A DNA stretch of 49,771 bases from Bryobacterales bacterium (GCA_020854055.1 JADZGD010000121.1:1-49771), one strand, 5' to 3'; counted from the stretch's first letter, positions 25,107-34,381 are shown. Notes: generated by a model not told the origin, from the letters alone. Numbers and translations: made by a program.

Positions 25107-27773
25107 ATGCTCCGGGTCCTCGTGTTGGCGCTGCTGCTCGGGTGGTCTGCCGCCGCTGATGATCTCACCTGCGGATACAGCCTGGTGGGGCTGCACTACA
25201 CTGGGCCCGGCCGCTGGCAGCACACCACGGACCCGATCTGGGTTTTCGATTACCACACGCTTCAACTCACCTATCGGGCCGAAGGCTTCACCAGATCCTC
25301 CGAGCCGGTCCTGATCCTGCGGCCGGGCGCAGTCGGCCCGGTGACTCCCGGGGCTCTCAATCCGGAGAATCCTTTTGCCGCCGGCAAGCCGCTCACGGTG
25401 CTGACGGCCGCGGAACTGAGGGCCGACGGAGCATCCCACACCATCGACATCGAACTTCGCGGCAAGACGAAGACGGCGCAGGTGGACCAGGTGATCTTCT
25501 CGCTGCCTGCAGGCGCCCGGCTCACCGTGGAACGGATGGAGTTTGCCGGCGGACGCGACGTTCTTCCGCCAGCCACCAGCGGAGCGCCGCTGCCGGCTGG
25601 TGTTCGCAATCTCGCTGCCACCGCGGCGCAAACCTACGCCGGTTTGCCGGCAACTACGCTGCGCGGCCGTGAGTCGATTCGGATTGATGGCGGCGGACGC
25701 CGCGGCGCCGCCGTCTATCTCAGCCTCTGGGCGAATCTGGCGGGTGTGTCGAGTTATTCGGCAGAAGCGCCCTTCGAGCGCTGGCGCTGGAAGGAGACTT
25801 CTGAAACGGGAAACCTGCTGATCCACATTGAATACGCCGATGGTTCGGCCGAAGACCAGTTTCCCGAACTGGCCCGCGAACGGCGGCACGCGCTGTTGAA
25901 TCGGACGACGGCCCTGTATGTGGTGGCCGTCGATGCCGCGCGTCCGCTGGCATCGGTCGAGCTGTCGGATCGCTCGCCTCACGTGCAACTGGTTCTGTTC
26001 GGCGCGGGCCTTTCGGCAAAGCCCGTGCCGGAAGCCAATGACGCCACGCTCGCGGTTCCCGCGCCGGCTAACGGGCCGGTTCGAGCCTCCCGGCTGGATG
26101 GTTCAGTCTGGTATCAACTGGACGCCGACCCGAAGGCCAATCTGCACGCTACCCTGACACGCAACCGTGAGGCGGAGGGCCAGACGGCTGCGCTCTCCCT
26201 CACCAATCGCGGACGCGAGCAGCAGCAATTGCGGTTGCGGTTTCCGGTGTTGAAGATCCGTCCGGCGGCCGCCGCACGTGACGTGTACTATCTTTTTCCG
26301 GCTCAACGGGCTCTTATCGGCCAGGACGAGCAACCGCACGAAGCGGCCTACTCCGGCGCCTTTCCACTACAGTTTCTCGATGTCTTCTCACCGGCCGCCA
26401 ACAGCGGAGTGTGCATGATCGTGCGCGATCAGCAAGGGCGCTCCAAAACGTTCAGCATCCAAAAAACCGGCGCCACCGTTTCGGCTGCCGTCGAGTATGC
26501 GGTGAAGCTGGGACCCGGTGAAACATTTCGTGCGCCTGATGTGCTGTTAGCTGAACACGGCGGCGATTGGCGACAGGGACTGGCCGCGTACCGCAATTGG
26601 GTTGCCTCCTGGTACCGCCCCAATCCTCTCCGTCCCGCCTGGCTGGATTCTGCTTTCTGGGCGCGGCGCGACTATCCCATCGGCGGCAGCGGCCACCTCT
26701 ATGACACAAAGACCAACCGTTATACCTTCGACGGCCTGATCGACGACGCCCGCGCGCTCGGCGGCGCTGATTTCATCGACATCTCCGGTTGGGCGCTCTC
26801 AAACACCGCAGGCCGGGTGGGCGATTACTCCATCGACCTGGGCGGCATCGCCAACCTGCGCCGGAACATTGACGAGGCTCGGGGCCGCGGCGTGCCCACC
26901 GGGCTCTATTTCGAAGGCTATCTGGTTGATCGTAATTCGAACGTCGGGCGGCGGCACGGAGCGCAATGGCAGATCATCAACGCCGACGGCACGCCCAGGT
27001 GGTGGCAGGGAGGCGCTGAACTGTTTGTTTGCCCGTACGTTTCCGGATGGCAGCAGTACCTTTCAGGCCGCGTGGCCGACGTGGCGCGCGGCGTTGGCGC
27101 GGCAGCGGTATACCTGGATGAGTATGGCTTCGGAAACAAGCGCTGTTACTCCAGCGCGCACGGCCATCCGGCGGGGGTGGACACACTGGAGGGGGAACTC
27201 GCCATGGTGCGCGCGGTTCGAAAGAACCTGGCCGCGGCCGGACGCGCGGACACGGCGATTTACATCGAAGAAACACCGCCCGACGCGGCGGCGCCATTCT
27301 ATGATGCGGCCTTCTGTTATGCGTTGCCGTATGCGCGTTCGCCTCAGCCCTCACCCAAGCTCAACCTGTGGCGATTCGTTTTTCCCAGGACCCGCCTTTG
27401 GGACATGCTCTCGGTGGGTGTCCATCCCCGCCAACTCTCGAGCGAAGATTTTCGCCTCTCGCTGTGGCACGGAGATGGCATCTGGCTGAAGGGGCACATC
27501 GGGTCCTGGTATGGCCAGGAGATTCTCTCGTTCCTGGCGCGCGCTCATAAGGTCCTCAGGCGCCACAGCGAGGCGTTTTCAGGAGCGGCCGAGCCGATGG
27601 TGCCCTCACCGCACCCCTCGGTTTTCATTAATCGCTTCGATGGCGGCGGGGAGACGGTGTATACGCTGTTCAATGCCGCCTATCGTACCGTAAGCTTGCG
27701 TTTCGCGGGCCGCGCGTTGACGATCGCGCCCCGCGAAGTGGAGGTGGTGGCCTTGCAGCGTCCGCCCTCCTGA
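25107..27773 (+). CDS. Exported TIM-barrel glycosidase-like protein (DUF6259-like)
   Basis: An 888-aa protein with signal peptide MLRVLVLALLLGWSAAADDL. The first ~450 residues are beta-sandwich-like. The C-terminal half looks like a TIM-barrel glycoside hydrolase of the type carrying DUF6259: GGADFIDISGWALSNTAGRV, RGVPTGLYFEGYLVDRNSNV, VCPYVSGWQQYLSGRVADVA, AAAVYLDEYGFGNKRCYSS and AIYIEETPPDAAAPFYDA. Asp and Glu in YLDEYG and IYIEE are plausible catalytic acids. A short beta domain ends the protein. Substrate is unknown; the neighbours (GH78, sulfatases, PcRGLX-like) suggest a plant or algal polysaccharide. The DUF assignment is from memory of motifs. Confidence 0.75.
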   Translation: MLRVLVLALLLGWSAAADDLTCGYSLVGLHYTGPGRWQHTTDPIWVFDYHTLQLTYRAEGFTRSSEPVLILRPGAVGPVTPGALNPENPFAAGKPLTVLTAAELRADGASHTIDIELRGKTKTAQVDQVIFSLPAGARLTVERMEFAGGRDVLPPATSGAPLPAGVRNLAATAAQTYAGLPATTLRGRESIRIDGGGRRGAAVYLSLWANLAGVSSYSAEAPFERWRWKETSETGNLLIHIEYADGSAEDQFPELARERRHALLNRTTALYVVAVDAARPLASVELSDRSPHVQLVLFGAGLSAKPVPEANDATLAVPAPANGPVRASRLDGSVWYQLDADPKANLHATLTRNREAEGQTAALSLTNRGREQQQLRLRFPVLKIRPAAAARDVYYLFPAQRALIGQDEQPHEAAYSGAFPLQFLDVFSPAANSGVCMIVRDQQGRSKTFSIQKTGATVSAAVEYAVKLGPGETFRAPDVLLAEHGGDWRQGLAAYRNWVASWYRPNPLRPAWLDSAFWARRDYPIGGSGHLYDTKTNRYTFDGLIDDARALGGADFIDISGWALSNTAGRVGDYSIDLGGIANLRRNIDEARGRGVPTGLYFEGYLVDRNSNVGRRHGAQWQIINADGTPRWWQGGAELFVCPYVSGWQQYLSGRVADVARGVGAAAVYLDEYGFGNKRCYSSAHGHPAGVDTLEGELAMVRAVRKNLAAAGRADTAIYIEETPPDAAAPFYDAAFCYALPYARSPQPSPKLNLWRFVFPRTRLWDMLSVGVHPRQLSSEDFRLSLWHGDGIWLKGHIGSWYGQEILSFLARAHKVLRRHSEAFSGAAEPMVPSPHPSVFINRFDGGGETVYTLFNAAYRTVSLRFAGRALTIAPREVEVVALQRPPS

Positions 27774-27824
27774 GACGGCGCCGATTTCGAGCTTGCGATT
27801 CTATATGCTAAGGAAGCAACGCCT

Positions 27825-29405
27825 ATGACCGATCTAAACCGCCGTACACTGTTGGGCGCGCTTTCGGCCGGTGCTGCTCCCTTGGTGAGAGCCGGTGCCC
27901 GGAAGCCGAACATACTCTTCGTGATGACGGATCAGCAGCGCTTTGACGCTGTTGCCGCGCACGGCAATCCGCACATCTACACGCCGAACCTGGACCGGCT
28001 TGCCGGACGCGGCGTTACGTTCACCAATGCCTATTCGGGCTGTCCGGTCTGCATGGCCGCGCGTTACTCGATTCGTACGGGGTGCGAACCGGCCCTCACG
28101 CGGTGCTTTCAGAACGGCATGACGCCGCCCGTGCCGGGCCAGGCCGATACAGTGACCGGCCGTTGCGGTCCGTATCTTGCCCAAGCCATGTCCAGCCTCG
28201 GCTATCGCACCTTCGGCATCGGCAAGTTCCACACCGCGCCGTGGGATGAGCCCCTCGGCTACGACCTGCACCTGCACAGCGAAGAACTCTACGAGACGCC
28301 AGACCAGCGCCGCCGCGATTCCTTCGCCGCCTGGATCGCCTCCAAGCGTCCGGCTTACGACTTCGTCGAGGCACTGATGGGCGAACGCACCGAGATGTAC
28401 TACATGCCTCAGATGAGTCCCATGCCGGCTGCGGCAACCGTCGAAGGCTGGGCCGCGGCGCGAGCCGTGGAACAGCTTAACGTTACTGATTCCCGCCCGT
28501 TTTTCGGCTTCATATCCTTCATCGGACCACACCCTCCATTTGCGCCGCCGCTTCCCTTCAATCGCATTTATGACCCGGACCGCATGCCGAATCCCATCGG
28601 CGGTTCACTCGAAACCGACCACACGGACGAGCAGATTCCCTGGATGAATTACGCCATCTGGGCCGAGGACGTTAACAACCCGCACGCCCGCGTGCTCAAG
28701 GCGCGTTATTACGGCGAGATCACTTACATCGACGATTGCATCGGGCAGATTCTCGATGCGCTCGACAAGCGCCCCGACGCCGCAAACACGCTGATCTGTT
28801 TCTACTCCGATCATGGCGATTTACTGGGCGATCATCACGGCTGGCAAAAAGAGAGCTATTTCGAGGCGGCCTGCCATGTGCCGTTTTTGGTAAGTTGGCC
28901 CGAGCGCCTTGCCGCATCCACCCGGCGCGGCGAGTTGGCCGGCTTGACGGACCTGTTTGGAATCGCCACGACCGCCGCCGGAGCGCAGCAACTTCGCCAG
29001 GGGGTGGATCTGCTGGGCGGCATTGAAGGCAAAGCGCCGCCGCGTCAGACTCTATTTGGCTATTACGGAGCTCCCGGTACACGCCGTTTTAAGGTGATGG
29101 CCCGCAGTGGCGATTGGAAGTACATCTATTTCGCGAATGGCGGACGCGAACAACTCTTCCATGTCAGCCGCGACCCCCAGGAGTTGGAGGAGTTGTCAGC
29201 CAGGCAGAGCGATATCGTTTTGCGGCTCCGCGGCGAAGCCGAAAAGGCCTGCCAGGTACCCGGCCTGAGAGCGGCGCTCGACAACAATGGAATGCGCCGG
29301 TTTGCGTTTGAAGCGCGCCCGTTGCACCGTATCTACCAGTTTGATCATTCACGCGGCGTGCGGGGATTTCCGCGGCATCCGGGCGACGTGTTGAAGCGTG
29401 CGTAG
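27825..29405 (+). CDS. Sulfatase with CxAxR-type active site, exported
   Basis: A 526-aa sulfatase with a Tat-like start (MTDLNRRTLLGALSAGAAPL). Metal site NILFVMTDQQRFDAVAAHGN; active-site loop C76-M-A-A-R80 in SGCPVCMAARYSIRTG, so Pro of the usual CxPxR is Ala; then GKFHTAPWDEPLGYDLHLHS, FFGFISFIGPHPPF, CFYSDHGDLLGDHHGWQKES and VPFLVSWPERL. Ala at this position is known in some sulfatases and is still compatible with formylglycine conversion. It lies 51 nt behind the glycosidase gene and converges on the PcRGLX-like gene, leaving 14 nt between the two stops. Confidence 0.9.
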   Translation: MTDLNRRTLLGALSAGAAPLVRAGARKPNILFVMTDQQRFDAVAAHGNPHIYTPNLDRLAGRGVTFTNAYSGCPVCMAARYSIRTGCEPALTRCFQNGMTPPVPGQADTVTGRCGPYLAQAMSSLGYRTFGIGKFHTAPWDEPLGYDLHLHSEELYETPDQRRRDSFAAWIASKRPAYDFVEALMGERTEMYYMPQMSPMPAAATVEGWAAARAVEQLNVTDSRPFFGFISFIGPHPPFAPPLPFNRIYDPDRMPNPIGGSLETDHTDEQIPWMNYAIWAEDVNNPHARVLKARYYGEITYIDDCIGQILDALDKRPDAANTLICFYSDHGDLLGDHHGWQKESYFEAACHVPFLVSWPERLAASTRRGELAGLTDLFGIATTAAGAQQLRQGVDLLGGIEGKAPPRQTLFGYYGAPGTRRFKVMARSGDWKYIYFANGGREQLFHVSRDPQELEELSARQSDIVLRLRGEAEKACQVPGLRAALDNNGMRRFAFEARPLHRIYQFDHSRGVRGFPRHPGDVLKRA

Positions 29406-29419
29406 AAGTGGCCGCCGTT

Positions 29420-32400
29420 CTACCGCCCCGCGGGCTTACTATCGGCCGCCTGAAGGCTTGCGACGTAGCCGAGAAAATGCGCTGTGTTACAGGCGAAGAT
29501 ACCCAGCTCCTGACCCCTCCGCGTCTCGTTCCAGTGGGTGCTGTAGGGGTCCAGTCCGTTCATGCGCTGCAGCGTGCGCCTGCTGGAATCGATCAACATT
29601 TGCCGTAAGCGGGGATCTCCGGTACGCCGATGGGCAAACGCGGCGCCATCCAGCATCAGGAACGTCAGCATCGTTGACAAGGGGGAGCGAGGGCAGGAAC
29701 TGAAACGCGTGTCGCCGGTCTTGGCGTCGTAGAGGTTGGCTTCCATCCACCGGGCTCCTTCGATGATCTGGCCGGCGGCCCGTTCGTCGCCGGTCTGGTC
29801 GTAGTACATATGCAAGCCGGTCAGCAGAATCCCCACCGTAAAGCCGAAGTTCCCGTAATGCTGCGGCTCATCCTTATGCACGCAGACACGATAGTAATCC
29901 CACCCGCCGTTCGGGGTCTGCCGGTCGATTACCCGTTCCAGGATGATGCGCGCGGCATTCAGGTAGAACGGATCGCCGGTGGCGTTGTAGGCAGCCATGG
30001 TCAGAATCAGGTGCCACCCGGCATTGCGGCAACTGTTGAAGTCGAAGGCGCGCGTATCCACGGTACCGTAGCGGTCTGCGATCGCCCTGGCGGTTTCCAG
30101 CGATCGCGAATCGCCGGTCAGGAAATAGTAGGCCAGGTGGCCCTGGTTGAAGACATGGTCCACCGTGAGTATCCCCACCGCGATCCCGTTGCCGGGGATC
30201 TGTCCAACGGCGTAATAGCCTCCGGTATGCCCGATCGCATGGTGATACACGCCGCCGATGCGCGACCGGTCCACGTGGTAGTGGATCGTATCAACGTCGC
30301 GGTTGTGCCACTCCATCTGTTCCGCCGCCTCGAAGTATCGATCCCTGCCCGTGCGCAGGAACTGGAGCAGAAAAGCGTTCTGGTTGTCGTACTCGCTGTT
30401 GCCCCAATCCACGCCTCGTTCGCCCCACCAGTCGCCGAAATTGAGCATGCCGTATTCGCGATTCCGGCTCCGGTCAAGCCAGTACTGATCGAAGCCCTTG
30501 GCGAAGGACTGGTCGTAGTCGGCAAGCATGCCGCTCGACGCTGCCGGCGCTATTTCGCCGAATGCCTTCGACGTCGCATACCATTCCGGTGGCGCCAGCG
30601 CCAATAGCGGTCTGCGCTGGACGCGGGTTGAACCCGGGCGAGACGCCGCCGTAGCCTCGATCCAGATATCCTGCGTCTGAGTCATCCCCTGGCGCAGTTT
30701 GTAGGCGCCATCCAGCAGGTAGTAGTAATTGCGGTGCTCATCCACGGTTCCCTTGGACGCCTGGTATTCGTCTTTTTCCAGCGGTGGACAGATGTCCAAC
30801 TCCATCCCGGCGCCGGTGAGCGCGATGTCTTTCGGGTAAGTTTGCCAGAAATCGCGGACCGCCAGCGTGATGGTGTGCGCGCCATCGCTCCATTCGGCCC
30901 AGCCGGCAGCATGCTTGCCGGTGACGATTGGATCTTTCTGGTTTCGGGTAATGGAGTATTGGTTCTCCACATGTTGCCGGAGCCGGACGGAATCTCCCGG
31001 CCCCAGAGCGCCGCTTTCGCCTGTATCCGGCCCCAGCCGCCATTTGAGCCGCTTCGCCGCGGGCAGCGGCAGTGTCAGCTTCAGTGAACGGATGGAGGTG
31101 AAATCGGGGTCGCCGTTGTCATTCGCCACCGAATTCATCAATCGAAGATAAGGCTGTCCGGCATAGGCCGAAAGGCGCGCGTCGAAAGCGAACAGTTGCC
31201 GGCCACTGGCCGCGCGATAGCGCCCCTTCAGGCGAATGGTGACGCGCAGCGGACCGGCTTCCTCGATTTTCACTCGTTCCGGAGCGAGGCCGGCCGTGTA
31301 GATCGTGCCGTCCATGCCGGTGAGGGTCAATCCCATGCCCGCCGCCCCCAGCAGTTCGGCACCGTGGTTCAAGGCGAGCGATGACAACAGTCCGCTGCCG
31401 TGCTTCGGGATGCGGAAGCCGACGCGTCCGGTAGAGACGCTGATGGCTTCGGCGGTCTGGGTGACGTGAAGTTGCGAGGGAAACGTCTTCCGCGTTACCT
31501 CTGTTCCGTACTCGATCACATACGGCGCGGCGTCCGCTGAATCCGCCTGAAAATCCAACAGCACCCACTTGATGCTGCGATCGGGCCACCATGCAAGAAC
31601 CCGTGTTTGGAGAGGAATCTCACGGCCATCGGCGGTAAGCGCGCGAAGGTGATCCTCGGCACCGAGCATGCCTTTCGGGAAGGGCAGGCCCGAGGTGACC
31701 GGGAACCTGCCTTCGACGACGGCATCGGCCTGGTTGTGGATGGTCACCCGGACGCGCTCCCGCTGCGCCGTGCCGGGCGCCGCCGGTGGCAGTTGCGTCC
31801 GGAAGGGCTGCCACGCACTGGCGACCGGGCGTCCGTCACGGCTCTGAGCCGTAAGGCGGAAACGGTACTCACGCCCCGCCTCGAGATTTCGCACTACCAG
31901 CCGGTGGTTCCGCTCGGCTGTAGTTTCTCCGAATGTGCGCACGGCTTCACCGTCCCGCCGAATCTCGACGCCACAGCGGACCGGCCAACTCGAAATCCAG
32001 GTGAGTTCCTCCGCGCCGCGTTCGCCCTGGAAATCAGGCGTGACGGCAAGGCGGGTGAACACGTAGGGGAGTGGACGTTCAGCGGGCTTGCGCGCCAGCA
32101 GCGCAATCGATTCGATGCGGTAGGCGCCTTCGCTGGTGGCAGTCGAAAGCTCGATCCTGTCACCCCGCCCAACCCGCACCGGCTCGGGGAGAAAGTACAG
32201 GTGTTCCCGGTTGTCATCGGCATCGGCCACCGCCCGCCCGCGCTCGACGCCCCGCACACGGATGCGAATCTCCTCTTTGCCGGCGCTGTCGTAGATGATG
32301 AAGCCGGGGTAATAGTCTCCCTCCACCGCTGCCAGCACCGCGATGGAACCATGATCGGCAGTCCGCTTCACATAAGGAACGCGAACCGTGCCCGGCTCCT

Positions 32401-32608
32401 CAGCGAAACCGCCCAGGTGCCACTCGCTGAGGGGTATCACCACCGTGCCAGGCTGGTGCAGAATCGAGCGAAGCACCGGCAACCCCCAGGTAGAAGGCAG
32501 CGAATCGCCGGCCCGTGCGTGCGGGACGGATGCCACGAGCATGGCAAGCGCCAACGCCGTAATTCGTAACGTTCGTCTAGTTGCTGGCCTTTGCATTCCG
32601 GTAATCAT
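29420..32608 (-). CDS. PcRGLX/YetA-like protein (exo-rhamnogalacturonan lyase-like), exported
   Basis: A 1062-aa secreted protein with signal RRTLRITALALAMLVASVPH. Its middle and C-terminal parts match the architecture of PL26 exo-rhamnogalacturonan lyases and bacterial YetA: RIFT barrel (FPVTSGLPFPKGMLGAEDH, QTRVLAWWPDRSIKWVLLDF), central beta sandwich (WAEWSDGAHTITLAVRDFW), and alpha/alpha toroid (NFGDWWGERGVDWGNSEYDN, HYHVDRSRIGGVYHHAIGH, NGGWDYYRVCVHKDEPQHYG). About 280 residues precede the RIFT barrel. PL26 enzymes cleave rhamnogalacturonan I from chain ends. Activity here is an inference from domain order. ATG 32596 is an alternative start. Confidence 0.82.
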   Translation of the reverse strand: MITGMQRPATRRTLRITALALAMLVASVPHARAGDSLPSTWGLPVLRSILHQPGTVVIPLSEWHLGGFAEEPGTVRVPYVKRTADHGSIAVLAAVEGDYYPGFIIYDSAGKEEIRIRVRGVERGRAVADADDNREHLYFLPEPVRVGRGDRIELSTATSEGAYRIESIALLARKPAERPLPYVFTRLAVTPDFQGERGAEELTWISSWPVRCGVEIRRDGEAVRTFGETTAERNHRLVVRNLEAGREYRFRLTAQSRDGRPVASAWQPFRTQLPPAAPGTAQRERVRVTIHNQADAVVEGRFPVTSGLPFPKGMLGAEDHLRALTADGREIPLQTRVLAWWPDRSIKWVLLDFQADSADAAPYVIEYGTEVTRKTFPSQLHVTQTAEAISVSTGRVGFRIPKHGSGLLSSLALNHGAELLGAAGMGLTLTGMDGTIYTAGLAPERVKIEEAGPLRVTIRLKGRYRAASGRQLFAFDARLSAYAGQPYLRLMNSVANDNGDPDFTSIRSLKLTLPLPAAKRLKWRLGPDTGESGALGPGDSVRLRQHVENQYSITRNQKDPIVTGKHAAGWAEWSDGAHTITLAVRDFWQTYPKDIALTGAGMELDICPPLEKDEYQASKGTVDEHRNYYYLLDGAYKLRQGMTQTQDIWIEATAASRPGSTRVQRRPLLALAPPEWYATSKAFGEIAPAASSGMLADYDQSFAKGFDQYWLDRSRNREYGMLNFGDWWGERGVDWGNSEYDNQNAFLLQFLRTGRDRYFEAAEQMEWHNRDVDTIHYHVDRSRIGGVYHHAIGHTGGYYAVGQIPGNGIAVGILTVDHVFNQGHLAYYFLTGDSRSLETARAIADRYGTVDTRAFDFNSCRNAGWHLILTMAAYNATGDPFYLNAARIILERVIDRQTPNGGWDYYRVCVHKDEPQHYGNFGFTVGILLTGLHMYYDQTGDERAAGQIIEGARWMEANLYDAKTGDTRFSSCPRSPLSTMLTFLMLDGAAFAHRRTGDPRLRQMLIDSSRRTLQRMNGLDPYSTHWNETRRGQELGIFACNTAHFLGYVASLQAADSKPAGR

Positions 32609-32689
32609 ACCCCTTCCGGTTACTTGGATTATAGGGTCGTCCGGCGTACCGCGATGTTGGAACAGTGGGATGAAAGCGGGGAATGAGCA

Positions 32690-32767
32690 TGGTACGCCCG
32701 AGAGGATTCGAACCTCTGACCTCTTGCTCCGGAGGCAAGCGCTCTATCCAGACTGAGCTACGGGCGC
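32690..32767 (-). tRNA. tRNA-Arg (anticodon CCG)
   Basis: A 78-nt cloverleaf on the minus strand: acceptor GCGCCCG/CGGGCGT; D arm GCTCAGTCTGGATAGAGC; anticodon stem CTTGC/GCAAG with loop CTCCGGA, anticodon CCG reading CGG; T arm CAGAGG-TTCGAAT-CCTCT. The CCA end is encoded (32690-32692). Confidence 0.97.
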
Positions 32768-32842
32768 ACGCAAACTAACCATCCGAGTTTAGCATACCCG
32801 GTAGATCGAACCTGTCCCCGGAAAGGCGGCTTCTCACATCCG

Positions 32843-33697
32843 CTACCGGCGCCCTACCCGCGCCTGCGGTCTCATCGGAACGAAGCGCACGCCGCCTTTG
32901 GACTCTCTGCGCACGGTGCCGTCCTTCGCCTTGGAAACCAGAATCAGTTCCTGGTCCCAGCCGCTGCCCACCGGAGCCACCAGCTTCCCGCCCGGCGCGA
33001 GTTGATCGATCAACGCGGCGGGTAGTTCGGGCGGCGCGGCGGTGACGATGATGCGATCGAAAGGCGCCTCCTCCGGCCAGCCCCGATAGCCGTCCCCATG
33101 CCGGACTGTGACGTTGGCGTATCCCAGCCGGGTAAGTCTTTGGGTTGCTTCCCGGGCCAGTTCCTTCTCCAACTCAATCGTGTACACATGTTTCGACAGC
33201 CTGGCCAGAATGGCCGCCTGGTAGCCCGACCCGGTGCCGATCTCCAGCACGCGGTGCGAGGATCTTACCTCCAGCAGCTCCGTCATCAGCGCCACAATGT
33301 AGGGCTGCGAAATGGTGGCGCCGTGTCCAATCGGCAGCGGGCGGTCCGCATAAGCCCACGAACGAATGGCCGCGGGCACGAATTGGTGGCGCGGCACCCG
33401 TTTCATCACTTCCATCACGGCCCGGTCACGGACGCCGCGGGATTCGATCTGTTCCCGCACCATGCTTTCGCGCAGGCTGGCGTAGGAATCCGGGGCAGCC
33501 ACAAGGAGCGGGGAGACGATCGCCAGGGCGGCCGTTCGGAAAATCGCCGCGATCCAGGGCCGTGATGTGGCGGCGGATGCGCATCCTGCACGGCGTCTTA
33601 ACAGCCCGTCGTGTTTGGCCCACCGATTGCTGTCTGTTCCAGTCAACACCGGGAGGGATTCAATGCGATCTAACAACGCTTTCAGTTCGATTTTCAT
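32843..33697 (-). CDS. pcm: Protein-L-isoaspartate O-methyltransferase
   Basis: Repairs isoaspartyl residues by SAM-dependent methylation. The catalytic core starts near SYASLRESMVREQIESRGVR (about residue 71) and has FVPAAIRSWAYADRPLPIGH, ATISQPYIVALMTELL, the SAM loop VLEIGTGSGYQAAILARL, and FDRIIVTAAPPELPAALIDQ. Before the core lies a hydrophobic stretch (IAAIFRTAALAIVSPLLVAA) that looks like a Sec signal, suggesting a periplasmic form. The 5' end is uncertain: ATG 33697 would overlap the divergent pseudo-receiver gene by 35 nt, so the true start may be further in, at an unusual codon. Confidence covers the core. Confidence 0.88.
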   Translation of the reverse strand: MKIELKALLDRIESLPVLTGTDSNRWAKHDGLLRRRAGCASAATSRPWIAAIFRTAALAIVSPLLVAAPDSYASLRESMVREQIESRGVRDRAVMEVMKRVPRHQFVPAAIRSWAYADRPLPIGHGATISQPYIVALMTELLEVRSSHRVLEIGTGSGYQAAILARLSKHVYTIELEKELAREATQRLTRLGYANVTVRHGDGYRGWPEEAPFDRIIVTAAPPELPAALIDQLAPGGKLVAPVGSGWDQELILVSKAKDGTVRRESKGGVRFVPMRPQARVGRR

Positions 33698-34202
33698 GAC
33701 ACAGGATCCTTACGCGCTTCGCGAGCGGGAGACCGTTTCGCTCTCCGGCCAGCCGGATCACCGGCCAGCCTGGCGAGGAGTGGACGTCCTTGCTGTTAGC
33801 GGCAATCCAACCCTGGCGGTATATCTTTCCAGTCTGTTCCGCGAATCGGGATGGAAGATCGCCTGCAAGCCGACCTGCGGCGAGAGCCTTGCATTTTTGC
33901 GCGACAACCGTGTTGCGGTGGCCGTTTGCGAACAGGAGTTGCCCGATGGGAGCTGGCGTAATCTTGCCACCGCGCTGGCCCGGATTCCGGAAGCGCCGGC
34001 GCTGGTGGTAACTGGCGATAATGACTCGCTGGAAGCGGAAGCGCTCGCCGCGGGCAGTTTCGGCGTGCTGGTCCGGCCGCTGAAGGAATCCGACGTACTG
34101 TGGACGATTGCCAGCGCCTGGCACGGTTGGATGAGCCGCGTTGAAACTGGTGGCGGACGCCGCACTTCGCATCGTAAGCCTTACATCCGGAGGTTGCGAT
34201 GA
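33663..34202 (+). CDS. Pseudo-receiver (degenerate response-regulator domain) protein
   Basis: A 179-aa protein. ATG 33663 is preceded by a strong ribosome site (cgggagggattca). Residues about 39-155 follow the CheY-like fold (DVLAVSGNPTLAVYLSSLFR, VAVAVCEQELPDGSW, APALVVTGDNDSLEAEALAA, FGVLVRPLKESDVLWTIAS), with key positions changed. The acidic pair is lost (SGN), the phosphoacceptor Asp is Glu90, Thr117 is kept, and the conserved Lys is Arg138. It is probably not phosphorylated, and the Glu may mimic the phosphorylated state. No output domain is present. Its stop overlaps the start of a 60-aa membrane protein. Confidence 0.8.
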   Translation: MRSNNAFSSIFMTQDPYALRERETVSLSGQPDHRPAWRGVDVLAVSGNPTLAVYLSSLFRESGWKIACKPTCGESLAFLRDNRVAVAVCEQELPDGSWRNLATALARIPEAPALVVTGDNDSLEAEALAAGSFGVLVRPLKESDVLWTIASAWHGWMSRVETGGGRRTSHRKPYIRRLR

Positions 34203-34381
34203 GTCCATTCACGCGCAGGAAGCCACGCCGCCGCGAGCGGATCCTCGGCCGGGTACTTTACCTGATCCTGTCGGCCGTACTGATGTTGAGTCTGGCGATG
34301 GGAATCCGCGTTCTCACCGAACCTGACCGTTCAACCTCCGTTACCGAACCGGCGCCAGTCGCTTGCGCGGAGCCGGTCTAG
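34199..34381 (+). CDS. 60-aa single-pass membrane micro-protein
   Basis: Begins in an ATGA overlap with the pseudo-receiver gene. The 60 residues comprise a strongly basic N-terminus (MSPFTRRKPRRRERILGRV), one transmembrane helix (LYLILSAVLMLSLAMGIRVL) and a short acidic/Pro outer tail. The positive-inside rule puts the N-terminus in the cytoplasm. It shares no family I know. Translational coupling suggests it tethers the pseudo-receiver to the membrane or is regulated with it. The last 51 nt overlap the convergent mreB-like gene. Confidence 0.68.
   Translation: MSPFTRRKPRRRERILGRVLYLILSAVLMLSLAMGIRVLTEPDRSTSVTEPAPVACAEPV

Noticed and set aside
29406..29419. Possible bidirectional terminator between convergent sulfatase and PcRGLX-like genes
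   Set aside because: Only 14 nt separate the stops, with no hairpin.
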